From a virus: a stretch of 40,777 bases of DNA. The position numbers and the translations under genes were made by a program. Shown here one piece after another: positions 23,973 through 30,227 of this stretch; position 1 is the stretch's first letter; each line of letters starts with the position of its first letter. The stretch covers positions 1 through 40,777 of IMG/VR virus record IMGVR_UViG_3300025108_000128, one strand, 5' to 3'. The notes beneath the pieces are model-generated. The model saw only the letters and a list, made by a program, of their open reading frames with translations, had not been told where the DNA came from and did not search any database.

Positions 23973-24560
23973 TCAGACTCCCAATACACCCAGAGGCTCA
24001 ATTGCATTCCTCGCCAAATTTTTGCCACGCCGCAGCACCTGCAGTACGGCATCCTCGGCGTTGGCTATCACAGCCATCCACTCCCCGTCATAGAGTGACG
24101 GCCTCTTGATACCCAGGGCGCGCGCGTACCACTCTTTGCCGAACGCAGCCCGGTGCTGGGCCAGCCCCCGAGCATTTATTACTGCCACCTCGCCCACCCT
24201 TCGCAGCTGGCTGTAGTTTTTCTTGGGGTGGCGATCCATTAATGACTCGCCAACCAGTCCACCCAGGCTATGCAGCCGCTCACCAGCATCCCCGTAAACG
24301 TACCGGAACATTTCACGGGGGAATGGCTCAGGGATTACCGCTACGGCAGCAAGGATGCTGTGCGCAAGATCCCGATAGTCCTCACCTGTCCAGCCAGAAA
24401 CCCCTCCGCCAATGATGTTCCCCACCATGGCGTTCGCCAGAACGCCCGCTGGACTTCGGTAATCAGGGCGACTGGCCGTTTCTTCTGCCCACCGGAACGC
24501 AGCGGTGGGCGTCGCCCAACGCAGTGGCGGTAGATCACTACTCCCCAGTGCTATCCCCAT
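23973..24560 (-). CDS. Hypothetical protein; positional candidate for late regulator
   Basis: The ATG at 24560 is chosen because GGGAGGTGATC lies directly upstream, an excellent ribosome site. It gives 195 residues. The protein is helical with conserved-looking Trp and aromatic residues (PPLRWATPTAAFRWAEETASR). A basic C-terminal region follows (KRPSLYDGEWMAVIANAEDAVLQVLRRGKN). The placement is that of lambda Q: after the nin-like genes and before a terminator pair and the lysis gene. I see no zinc-binding cysteines or other clear antiterminator signature. The regulator role is therefore a guess from position. Confidence 0.6.
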   Translation of the reverse strand: MGIALGSSDLPPLRWATPTAAFRWAEETASRPDYRSPAGVLANAMVGNIIGGGVSGWTGEDYRDLAHSILAAVAVIPEPFPREMFRYVYGDAGERLHSLGGLVGESLMDRHPKKNYSQLRRVGEVAVINARGLAQHRAAFGKEWYARALGIKRPSLYDGEWMAVIANAEDAVLQVLRRGKNLARNAIEPLGVLGV

Positions 24561-24562
24561 GA

Positions 24563-24766
24563 TCACCTCCCATTGCGGGTATCGTGGAATTCCTGACAGC
24601 AAATGCAGCGCTTCACGCCACCCACCGCCCGGCGCTTTTCCGGTATCTCGTCGTCACAATCGATGCAGTACTTCAGCGATGAACCCGCCATCTTGGGCCT
24701 GTTCGCCAGGCACCCTGCCGTGAAGTTGTCCATGTACTCGCTTGCCAAATCACCCGAATCAGCCAC
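24563..24766 (-). CDS. TraR/DksA-type C4 zinc finger protein
   Basis: This is a 67-residue protein from a GTG at 24766 with GGAGAA seven bases upstream. Its C-terminal part has two cysteine pairs, CIDC near residue 34 and CICC near 54, flanking IPEKRRAVGGVKR. This is the usual layout of the TraR/DksA finger. A short helical N-terminus is present (ASEYMDNFTAGCLAN). TraR-like proteins bind the secondary channel of RNA polymerase and mimic DksA with ppGpp. Many phages carry such genes in their nin-like regions. Confidence 0.85.
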   Translation of the reverse strand: MADSGDLASEYMDNFTAGCLANRPKMAGSSLKYCIDCDDEIPEKRRAVGGVKRCICCQEFHDTRNGR

Positions 24767-24767
24767 T

Positions 24768-24965
24768 CTATTTCTCCATCCAGTCGTTTTTTGTTTTCCA
24801 CTGCTCTCGCATTTCCCGGTAAAGCCGGTCCCATGCTTCTTTCCCGCGCTTGCTGGTTATCAGCTTGCCCAGGTCTTTCACCTTTGCGTCCGTGGTGTAA
24901 CCACGTCGCAGCCAATCACGGGCCTCATAAACCAGCCGAAGCCCTTCTGTTTCGTCAGCCGGCAT
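24768..24965 (-). CDS. Small hypothetical protein
   Basis: The start is uncertain: ATG at 24971 or 24965 are both in frame, and the ribosome site is weak. The shorter form has 65 residues. It is polar and helical, with LVYEARDWLRRGYTTDAKVKDLGKLITSKRGKEAWDRLYREM spanning most of its length in two helical blocks. The overlap with the RusA-like gene suggests translational coupling. No family is recognised. Confidence 0.6.
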   Translation of the reverse strand: MPADETEGLRLVYEARDWLRRGYTTDAKVKDLGKLITSKRGKEAWDRLYREMREQWKTKNDWMEK

Positions 24966-25329
24966 CAGCATCAACCGTTATTCGTATTCGCACCTCTGCA
25001 GGGCTCCGCGTTTCACCCTTGATGCATGGGTGAGGAACGAACCGGCTGTCATCCACGCCCATGGCCATGGCTATACCGTCAAGCTGCGCCTTGAGACTGG
25101 CCAAAAAGCCGTCATGGTCCCGGCGCCGACGGTCCTTTGCGTAACCATCAATCCAGACATGCAGCCGACCATCGGGCCATTCCGCCTTGTCCCAGCCCGC
25201 TGACTTAGCCACCAGAAACGCATCACGCTTCGCAGCCTTCTTTGCCTTGGCCAATGGAGCCCAGTGCACTCGGCTGTTCGGGTGCAGCTTCCGATCTGGC
25301 CACGGCAGCACGATTTCTTCAGACGGCAT
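24955..25329 (-). CDS. rusA: RusA-like Holliday junction resolvase
   Basis: This is a 124-residue protein from the ATG at 25329. It follows the RusA pattern. The N-terminal PWPDRKLHPNSRVHW corresponds to the usual 'PpPPSvN' segment. A beta strand GRLHVWIDGY follows, then the signature RRRRDHDGFLASLKAQLDG with its aspartates, then a GVDDSRF acidic pair used for metal binding. A final strand ends in VRIRITVD. RusA resolves four-way junctions formed in phage recombination and replication before packaging. It overlaps both neighbours in the nin-like cluster. Confidence 0.85.
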   Translation of the reverse strand: MPSEEIVLPWPDRKLHPNSRVHWAPLAKAKKAAKRDAFLVAKSAGWDKAEWPDGRLHVWIDGYAKDRRRRDHDGFLASLKAQLDGIAMAMGVDDSRFVPHPCIKGETRSPAEVRIRITVDADAG

Positions 25330-25741
25330 GAATCAGACCCTCTTTCTCGTACTCCACCAGCGTTCGGCAATGCGCCTCATGGACATAGAGCGTCAGTTCC
25401 GCGGTGCTCAGGTGTGGTGCTTTGGCCCTGCCATCAATAACTGCATGGCAGGCGTCGCAGGCACGGACGGTCAGCAAGTCGCTGGGCTTTATGCCGGTGC
25501 CACAGGTGCCCGCAATGCGCAGATGCGCGGCAATGACCGTCTCCGGGTTGTGACTGCACACCCCTGGCAACCTGAGTTCGCACCCTTTTCCCTTCGCGCT
25601 CTGCCTGATCTTGCTGGCTCGGGCTGCTTTCGCTTTCTTTGTTGCCGGCGGGCGCTTTCGGGCACCCTCACCAGGCTGAGACGGTTTGATACGGCTCTTT
25701 GCCTTGAGCGGCGTTTTTCTCTGCAGTGGTGTTCTTTTCAT
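25319..25741 (-). CDS. YbcO-like HNH-type nuclease (DUF1364 family)
   Basis: This is a 140-residue protein with an ATG at 25741, coupled by ATGA. The first 45 residues are a basic Lys/Arg/Pro/Ala tail. The core reads IRQSAKGKGCELRLPGVCSHNPETVIAAHLRI, then CDACHAVIDGR. The cysteine pairs and His fit the DUF1364/YbcO HNH-like nucleases of lambdoid nin regions. Those proteins cut branched or single-stranded DNA in some studied members. It lies next to the RusA-like and NinB genes as expected. Confidence 0.82.
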   Translation of the reverse strand: MKRTPLQRKTPLKAKSRIKPSQPGEGARKRPPATKKAKAARASKIRQSAKGKGCELRLPGVCSHNPETVIAAHLRIAGTCGTGIKPSDLLTVRACDACHAVIDGRAKAPHLSTAELTLYVHEAHCRTLVEYEKEGLIHAV

Positions 25742-25893
25742 GCCGCCACCACCGACCGCTCGTTGGGCTTAACGTCTGAGTCACGCCAGTGAGAGCGGGC
25801 AAACAGCAACGCCGTTTCTCGGTCTTTCGGGTGGCCAACCATGGTGGCGAAGCGCTTCCCTTGCCTGTAAACCAGCCAGCTCCGGTATTTCAT
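25738..25893 (-). CDS. Small basic protein between NinB and the YbcO-like gene
   Basis: This is a 51-codon frame from the ATG at 25893 to TGA at 25738. It overlaps NinB and the next gene by four bases on each side (ATGA at both ends), a strong sign that it is real. It reads MKYRSWLVYRQGKRFATMVG and is basic and Trp/Arg-rich, with the end RSHWRDSDVKPNERSVVAA. A small beta-hairpin DNA-binding fold is possible. The family is not recognised. Confidence 0.72.
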   Translation of the reverse strand: MKYRSWLVYRQGKRFATMVGHPKDRETALLFARSHWRDSDVKPNERSVVAA

Positions 25894-26351
25894 GCCATCT
25901 CCCGCGCATAAAGCTGGTATAGCCCACCGTCCGTATCTGTCAGATGGAACCCCTGACCCGTCCAGTGAACAAAAACCGCATCCAGAAACTGCTTCTTCTG
26001 GACTGTTGTCATTAGTCGGGTAACCGGGAAGTCGAATGGCTCGGCCATCAGCTCCAGCTTCTGCTCGTAATCCAGAGGCTTGATGATCCGGTCATACTTT
26101 TCCCGGAATTCGGCATCCTCATCCCGAAGAATCGGCACACCGAAATGCAGCTTGTTGTGCGCCCGGTACTCTTCGGCGGTCATGTCGCCCTGCTCCGCCA
26201 GCTCATTGCCCCAGCGTCGCTGCAGTTTGTTCTGCTTGTTGCTCCGTTTGGCTCCCTTCAGCACCGATACAGTTACCGGCATAGGACGCATATCCAGATA
26301 GCGCTTGAAGTTTTCCCGGTCCTGGTCGGTTCTCAAGATGTGCTGAGTCAT
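25890..26351 (-). CDS. ninB: NinB-like recombination protein
   Basis: This is a 153-residue protein from the ATG at 26351. It matches the NinB family in length and layout: a basic RSNKQNKLQRRWGNELAEQG segment near 36-55 (a common NinB feature), a helical middle with LHFGVPILRDED, and a TTVQKKQFLDAVFVHWTGQGF segment near the end. NinB (lambda Orf) binds single-stranded DNA and SSB and acts as a recombination mediator with the RecFOR type pathway. It starts the nin-like block with RusA and the YbcO-like nuclease. Confidence 0.82.
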   Translation of the reverse strand: MTQHILRTDQDRENFKRYLDMRPMPVTVSVLKGAKRSNKQNKLQRRWGNELAEQGDMTAEEYRAHNKLHFGVPILRDEDAEFREKYDRIIKPLDYEQKLELMAEPFDFPVTRLMTTVQKKQFLDAVFVHWTGQGFHLTDTDGGLYQLYAREMA

Positions 26352-26611
26352 AGAGGCCTCCCCATCAGGTAACGGCTTGCAGCCGTCTGTTCATGCTGAG
26401 CAACCAGATCCCAGACTTGGCTTGGCTCATGGCCTGGCAAGCACCACTGGGCATAACGCTTGTCTCCCAGCTTCTGAATAAGTCCCTTGCTGTGCATATT
26501 CCCCAGTACGGCCGTGGCCTTTTTCGGGGGCAGCCCAGTGCACAGGCAGATTTCTTTGCGAGTCATGGCCCCGTCTTCCAGCAGGGCGAGAATGCGGTTG
26601 GTATCAGTCAC
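26348..26611 (-). CDS. Small winged-helix protein
   Basis: This is an 87-residue protein from a GTG at 26611 that overlaps the preceding stop (GTGA). Residues 4-52 read as a winged helix: ILALLEDGAMTRKEICLCTG, then PKKATAVLGNMHSKGLIQKLG. The C-terminus is polar. It may act as a regulator or a replication accessory. It is similar in design to the following 107-residue protein and lies directly after the replication gene. Confidence 0.7.
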   Translation of the reverse strand: MTDTNRILALLEDGAMTRKEICLCTGLPPKKATAVLGNMHSKGLIQKLGDKRYAQWCLPGHEPSQVWDLVAQHEQTAASRYLMGRPL

Positions 26612-26931
26612 GCCGCCACCTCACCTTTCTCAGCAATCCGCACCAGATACACACTACGGCCAGTAACTGGGCACGGTGACTGCGTTTCTTGCTCTTCCAG
26701 AATTCCACAGCGCAGCAGGCCATTAACGCGACCGGTGACGGCGTTGATTCTCAGCTGGTCATAGCGTCCAAAAAGATCTACCGAGACTTCGCTGATCTGC
26801 GTGCGACTTGCCCAGCCACCGCCCAGGTGCTTCATCACCACCAGAACCTTGGCTTGCTGAGCAGCCAGCCCAGAAGCCACCAACTCGCCGTAGTAAGCAT
26901 CCAGGCTGCTGTTGCGAACATTCGTCTTCAT
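26608..26931 (-). CDS. Winged-helix DNA-binding protein
   Basis: This is a 107-residue protein with an ATG at 26931 (ATGA overlap with the replication gene). The segment from about 45 to 100 looks like a winged helix: RTQISEVSVDLFGRYDQLRINAVTGRVNGLLRCGIL, then a hairpin with VTGRSVYLVRI. A role in regulation or in loading the replication complex is possible. The exact family is not known to me. Confidence 0.65.
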   Translation of the reverse strand: MKTNVRNSSLDAYYGELVASGLAAQQAKVLVVMKHLGGGWASRTQISEVSVDLFGRYDQLRINAVTGRVNGLLRCGILEEQETQSPCPVTGRSVYLVRIAEKGEVAA

Positions 26932-27884
26932 CAGGATCCACCTCGCAGATTGCTCAGCTGCTGGCGCAGAGAAGCCTGGCGAGCCATAAGCTCGTCCGGC
27001 ACCTGCTGGCCAAGTCGCTCAAGGGTTTTGATTTCTGAATGGATGTCCTGCAGTTTCCCGCTCAGGTTACGGATCTGCTCTTGATTCTGGGGAGGCACAG
27101 GCTTCGCTGAACCGCCGCGCTGGAGGTCAGGTCGGATACCTTTGTTGGTCAACCACTCCAGTTCCAGCCCTTTCCAGTTACCCAGGCAAGCTTCGGAAAG
27201 GCATAGGTTCACGCTGTACCCAGCAGCAAGGCACTGCTTGAGTTTGGTGCCCATGCGGTTGATAGCTGTCTGACTGGCCGCCGCCTTCAAGCGCTTACGC
27301 ATGGCGATCCAGTCATCCATAATTTGCTGGTCCGGCAATGCCGGCCACGAAGAAAAATCTAGTTTCGGTTTCCTAACTGACGGTTCTTTGACGGTTCCTG
27401 ATGATTCGGGTGCAATAGCTGTTGCACCCTTTTGTGTCGTGGGTTGCACCCTTTGTGTTTCAGGTTGCACCCTTTCTGAACCTGAAGGGTGCAATTCTTG
27501 CGCCCTTTTCCCATCATTAAAGGGTGCAGTGTTTGCACCCTTATCACCGTTAAACGGTGCAGCATTTGCGCCCTTTGGATTTTTCCCTATGGGTGCAATA
27601 TCTGCACCCTTTAGCCAATCTGGATTTACCCTGTACTGGCGAGCCCTGCCACGACCACCCCCCTCATGCGCAACCAGCTGCAACCATCCGATGTCTTCCA
27701 TTTTTCGCAACTGGTACTGAATAGTCCGCTTGGACTGGCGCGTCTTCCGTGACAGGCTTTCCACGCCTGGGTAGATATTCTCGCCGTCATCATCGGCGTG
27801 GTCGGCCAAAGCCAGAGCAAGCAGCAGTTCTCCCCCACCATTCGGGTACCGCTCCCAACAAGCTGTCATGACCTTTATGCTCAT
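26931..27884 (-). CDS. Replication initiation protein (lambda O-like) containing the origin
   Basis: The ATG at 27884 (GGGAG five bases upstream, ATGA overlap with cII) gives 317 residues; a GTG further upstream has no ribosome site. Residues 1-75 form a HTH_36-type winged helix: ALADHADDDGENIYPGVESLSRKT, then SKRTIQYQLRKMEDIGWLQL. Residues about 95-165 are a repeat-rich linker with KGANAAPF-like units, encoded by the iterons. Residues 180-250 are a helical domain, and the C-terminus is a coiled coil (IRNLSGKLQDIHSEIKTLERL). The order cro-cII-O and iterons inside the gene match lambda. No helicase loader or DnaB-like gene is obvious next to it. Confidence 0.82.
   Translation of the reverse strand: MSIKVMTACWERYPNGGGELLLALALADHADDDGENIYPGVESLSRKTRQSKRTIQYQLRKMEDIGWLQLVAHEGGGRGRARQYRVNPDWLKGADIAPIGKNPKGANAAPFNGDKGANTAPFNDGKRAQELHPSGSERVQPETQRVQPTTQKGATAIAPESSGTVKEPSVRKPKLDFSSWPALPDQQIMDDWIAMRKRLKAAASQTAINRMGTKLKQCLAAGYSVNLCLSEACLGNWKGLELEWLTNKGIRPDLQRGGSAKPVPPQNQEQIRNLSGKLQDIHSEIKTLERLGQQVPDELMARQASLRQQLSNLRGGS
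27408..27612 (-). repeat. Iteron array, probable origin of replication
   Basis: About twelve copies of the motif TTGCACCCTTT or its complement lie inside the replication gene. They begin near 27408, 27422, 27444, 27465, 27485, 27498, 27519, 27533, 27552, 27566, 27591 and 27602. Two carry G for A (TTGCGCCC) and one is more degenerate. They appear in both orientations, mostly 11-25 bases apart. The layout resembles the O-binding iterons of lambda, inside the O gene. An AT-rich unwinding element is not obvious beside it. Confidence 0.85.
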
Positions 27885-28198
27885 TCGTACTCCCACAACT
27901 GCTCAGCTGACTCGACGTGCCGAAGCCAGTTTTTTGCCTGATGTAAAATTGCGTCGATGTCTTTGGGGTTAAAGCACTTCATATCCGCAGGTACGACCTT
28001 GAGGCCCAAGACCTCCATGAGCTTGGAAAACCGCTCAATATCGCCATCCTTTTTCATTCGGCTGATGGTGCTCTCACTGGTATCTAGTTCTTTGGCAACG
28101 GCGCACTGCCCTACACTTGAAAGGCGCTGCAAGATGAGAGATTCAAACTTGCGAGCCCTTCCACCGCCTCCTTGCGATAGTGTTTTCATGATTTCCAT
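27881..28198 (-). CDS. cII: CII-like transcription activator
   Basis: This is a 105-residue protein from the ATG at 28198, with GGAG seven bases upstream. It matches phage CII proteins: RARKFESLILQRLSSVGQCAVAKEL, then TSESTISRMKKDGDIERFSKLMEVLGLKVVP, with the helix-turn-helix at 31-49. The C-terminal helical part would form the tetramer. CII activates repressor synthesis from a PRE-type promoter during lysogenic choice. I could not find a classic TTGC-N6-TTGC site near the 5' end, so the binding sequence may differ. Confidence 0.9.
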   Translation of the reverse strand: MEIMKTLSQGGGGRARKFESLILQRLSSVGQCAVAKELDTSESTISRMKKDGDIERFSKLMEVLGLKVVPADMKCFNPKDIDAILHQAKNWLRHVESAEQLWEYE

Positions 28199-28300
28199 GA
28201 GGACGCTCCATGAAAGACCTAATTGCCCAGACCAACCTGCTTTACATGCGAGCCATCGTTGAAGACTGGCCCCTGCGCCGGCTGTACTGGCGCCTATTGG

Positions 28301-28516
28301 TTACGCACTTGCGGCTTGCCCTTTCTCTGGTTCGTTTTTCTCCAACCATTGAGCCAAAGAGCTAACGCTATCCCAGCGTGGGTTTTTCGTTTTGCCGGAT
28401 GCGATCTTGCTGAGCGTGAAATAAGGCACTCCAGATTCACTGGAAATTTGCTGCCAGATACCTCGCCGCTCTTTCAGCCCCTTCCGGACATCTGTGAGTA
28501 AATCTTTGGTCGCCAT
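28301..28516 (-). CDS. cro: Cro-like repressor
   Basis: The ATG at 28516 (GGAG eight bases upstream) gives 71 residues. The core WQQISSESGVPYFTLSKIASGKTKNPRWDSVSSLAQWL is a helix-turn-helix with the recognition helix near residues 31-40. The protein ends in a short polar tail. It is the first gene of the leftward transcript and lies face to face with cI across an operator region, as in lambda. It would bind the same operators and reduce cI and early transcription. Confidence 0.88.
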   Translation of the reverse strand: MATKDLLTDVRKGLKERRGIWQQISSESGVPYFTLSKIASGKTKNPRWDSVSSLAQWLEKNEPEKGQAASA

Positions 28517-28532
28517 ACATGAGTCTCCGTTC

Positions 28533-28592
28533 ACGGCTAAACTTTAGCCGTTTATGGCTATAACGGTCAAGCCACAAATGGTTAGCCATTTA
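28533..28592. promoter_or_regulatory. Operator region between cro and cI (OR-like)
   Basis: A perfect 19-base palindrome (ACGGCTAAACTTTAGCCGT) lies at 28533-28551. A looser inverted pair TGGCT...AGCCA lies at 28555-28574. A near-palindrome AAATGGTTAGCCATTT lies at 28576-28591. They cover the PR-like promoter and the region ahead of cI. The shared core TGGCTA/TAGCCA also occurs in the region downstream of cI. Confidence 0.75.
28541..28570 (-). promoter_or_regulatory. Leftward promoter, PR-like, for cro and early left arm
   Basis: On the leftward strand TTGACC (28570-28565) and TAAAGT (28546-28541) are spaced 18 bases. The -35 match is good and the -10 is moderate. It overlaps the operator palindromes and points to cro, whose start is 25 bases on. 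Confidence 0.6.
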
Positions 28593-28595
28593 CGG

Positions 28596-28608
28596 CATTA
28601 TTTGAGAA
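28596..28608 (+). promoter_or_regulatory. Possible PRM-like -10 element giving a leaderless cI mRNA
   Basis: CATTAT at 28596-28601 matches the -10 consensus at four of six positions. Transcription would start near 28608, the first base of the cI ATG, as for lambda PRM. No good -35 is seen, which fits a promoter needing activation by CI. Confidence 0.35.
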
Positions 28609-29324
28609 TGAACATGAAACTCCGTGAAAAAATCGCTCTACAGCTGAAACTGGCTATGGAATCGCACCCCACCCTGCACACCCAGAAAGCCCTTGAGGCC
28701 AAGAGTGGAGTAGGCCAGGCCACTATTGGCCGGGTTTTGCGAGCCGAAGTTGACGTCAGAACTGATAGCCTGCAGGCGCTTGCTAACGCGCTCGGGAAGC
28801 CCGTTGGCTACTTCTTCACGGGCAACGAGAAGAAAGCCATCCAAGGGAACGCTGAATGGGTTGGCGATCTTGATCCTTGGGATGATGGAACCCCTTTGGG
28901 AGAAGAAGAGGTTGAAGTGCCCCTATTTAGAGAGGTAGCCCTTGCCGCGGGGATGGGCGCAGAAGTTGTGCGCGAATCTGACGGCGCGAAGTTGCGCTTT
29001 TCTAAACACACTCTTCGAAAAGCCGGTGTTGATGCTGGCGCTACAGCATGTGCAAAAGTTTCAGGCAACAGCATGGAGCCTGTATTGCTCGACGGCACCA
29101 CCGTTGGTATCGACACCAGCAAGACCCAGATAAAAGATGGGGATCTGTACGCCATCGACCATGGCGGGCTTCTCCGCATCAAGCTGCTGTACCGAATGCC
29201 CGCAAACGGACTGCGCATTGTCAGCTACAACCGTGACGAATGGCCTGACGAATATCTGGATGAAGAAAAATCCAGGGAAGTAAGAATCATCGGCCGTGTA
29301 TTCTGGTGGTCTACACTGCGATAA
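28608..29324 (+). CDS. cI: CI-like repressor (LexA/S24 peptidase fold)
   Basis: The ATG at 28608 gives 238 residues; an ATG at 28614 is the alternative, and neither has more than a weak GAG site. Residues 1-70 are a helix-turn-helix domain (LEAKSGVGQATIGRVLRAEVDV). Residues 105-238 are an S24 peptidase. The putative cleavage site is Ala114-Gly115. The catalytic Ser155 lies in VSGNSMEPVL and Lys192 in LLRIKLLY. RecA-promoted self-cleavage would induce the prophage. The gene is flanked by operators on both sides and ends at a strong terminator, as a repressor of a lambda-like switch. Confidence 0.9.
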   Translation: MNMKLREKIALQLKLAMESHPTLHTQKALEAKSGVGQATIGRVLRAEVDVRTDSLQALANALGKPVGYFFTGNEKKAIQGNAEWVGDLDPWDDGTPLGEEEVEVPLFREVALAAGMGAEVVRESDGAKLRFSKHTLRKAGVDAGATACAKVSGNSMEPVLLDGTTVGIDTSKTQIKDGDLYAIDHGGLLRIKLLYRMPANGLRIVSYNRDEWPDEYLDEEKSREVRIIGRVFWWSTLR

Positions 29325-29348
29325 CCCCCACTCATCCCCCTCAAGAAA

Positions 29349-29370
29349 AGCCCTAGCCAGGGCTTTTTTT
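29349..29370 (+). terminator. Terminator of the cI gene
   Basis: A six-base stem AGCCCT/AGGGCT with a four-base loop is followed by seven T. It lies 25 bases after the cI stop and before the next operator cluster. Confidence 0.88.
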
Positions 29371-29397
29371 ATGCTTGCCCGCCAAAAATAATCATGC

Positions 29398-29472
29398 ATG
29401 GCTTAAACTTATAAGTTTTAGCCATTTGTGGCTTGACTAGAATTTGGTTCAATCCTAATATGGCTAGCCATA
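29398..29472. promoter_or_regulatory. Operator region downstream of cI (OL-like)
   Basis: A near-perfect 28-base palindrome centred in 29398-29425 has the core ACTTATAAGT and one mismatched pair. AGCCATTTGTGGCT overlaps its right end at 29420-29433. A perfect 14-base palindrome TATGGCTAGCCATA lies at 29459-29472, at the promoter -10. The block CCATTTGTGGCTTGAC occurs here and, in inverse orientation, in the region ahead of cI. The shared sequence suggests the same protein binds both. Confidence 0.75.
29433..29461 (+). promoter_or_regulatory. Rightward promoter, PL-like
   Basis: TTGACT at 29433-29438 and TAATAT at 29456-29461 are spaced by exactly 17 bases, a strong sigma-70 promoter. Operator palindromes overlap both elements. 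It drives the rightward early arm beginning at 29502. Confidence 0.85.
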
Positions 29473-29501
29473 AATGGTTATTCATGTAGGGCGAGACCGA
29501 A

Positions 29502-29990
29502 ATGTCACAGTCACTGGCAGTCAAAACAGGGCGCACCCAAGCAAGCAGCACTAACTTTTTAGAGTGGTGTGAAACCCATCTGGAATCTGCACTGGCTGAT
29601 GACGCGGTTTTAACCCATCAGTTCTGCTGGGAAAAAGAAAAGGATCGCACCCTGTGCCTCTGTCTAGCTTTTCATGGCAGCAATTATTTGCCGTCTTCCC
29701 TCGACACCTTTAACCGCATGTGTGCGGCTTCACCGGATGTGGTTGATGCCCTGGAAAAAGGGCAGGTAATCACTGATGCCGTGATCGAAGAGGCCCTTTT
29801 CTCTCCAGATTCAGTTCGCGACCGCATGCCTCTTGAGATTCGGGAATCCTGCGACCGCTACCGCAACCACATTCTTGAAGCCGCCCAGTCATGGGAATGG
29901 GTATTCGGAATTTACGAAGAGCATGAAGCCAAACACGAAATGCAGCGGCGCTGTAGCTGCCGCTTTCGTGGCGGCTGTGTCTGCGATTAA
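29502..29990 (+). CDS. First gene of the rightward early arm, unknown
   Basis: This is a 162-residue protein with an ATG at 29502, about 35 bases after the expected transcription start. It is helical and acidic overall (FLEWCETHLESALADDAVLTHQFC, RESCDRYRNHILEAAQSWEWVFGIYEEHEAK). The C-terminus is basic and Cys/Arg-rich (MQRRCSCRFRGGCVCD). The position matches that of N in lambda, but the protein lacks the Arg-rich N-terminal peptide of N. I do not recognise the family. Confidence 0.62.
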   Translation: MSQSLAVKTGRTQASSTNFLEWCETHLESALADDAVLTHQFCWEKEKDRTLCLCLAFHGSNYLPSSLDTFNRMCAASPDVVDALEKGQVITDAVIEEALFSPDSVRDRMPLEIRESCDRYRNHILEAAQSWEWVFGIYEEHEAKHEMQRRCSCRFRGGCVCD

Positions 29991-30000
29991 GGAGAAGAAC

Positions 30001-30156
30001 ATGAAAGCTATCAAAACCACAGGCCGCGTTACCGGCAAGCCGTTCTGGATCGTTCAGAGCGTTCACAACGGCAAGGTTCTCACCGGTTTTGGGCGCACAT
30101 GGAGCGCAGCGGCCATGCGTATCGCTACGCGCTTTCAAGAAGGCGCAGGTATTTAA
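30001..30156 (+). CDS. Small basic protein, unknown
   Basis: This is a 51-residue frame from the ATG at 30001, with GGAG eight bases upstream. It reads MKAIKTTGRVTGKPFWIVQS, then NGKVLTGFGRTWSAAAMRIATRF, probably two strands and a helix. It lies ten bases after the previous gene and before a terminator. Small and basic, it may bind nucleic acid, but no family is known to me. Confidence 0.68.
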   Translation: MKAIKTTGRVTGKPFWIVQSVHNGKVLTGFGRTWSAAAMRIATRFQEGAGI

Positions 30157-30183
30157 GACAACAGCGCTGATCTGTTGTTTTAC

Positions 30184-30206
30184 GGGCCTCCCCCGGCCCT
30201 TTTTTA
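30184..30206 (+). terminator. Terminator inside the rightward early arm
   Basis: GGGCC and GGCCC form a stem around a short C-rich loop, followed by seven T. It separates the first two genes from the recombination genes. Readthrough or antitermination would be needed to express the genes beyond it from PL. Confidence 0.85.
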
Positions 30207-30227
30207 TTCACCACTGAGGTAGGCGTT

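Noticed and set aside
27408-27612. Repeat array considered as a CRISPR
   Set aside because: The repeats are about 11 bases, occur in both orientations, are irregularly spaced and lie inside a coding frame. They fit iterons.
28050-28330. CII-binding TTGC repeats for a PRE promoter
   Set aside because: TTGC pairs are present, but the spacings (3 and about 18 bases) do not match the six-base gap of the lambda site.
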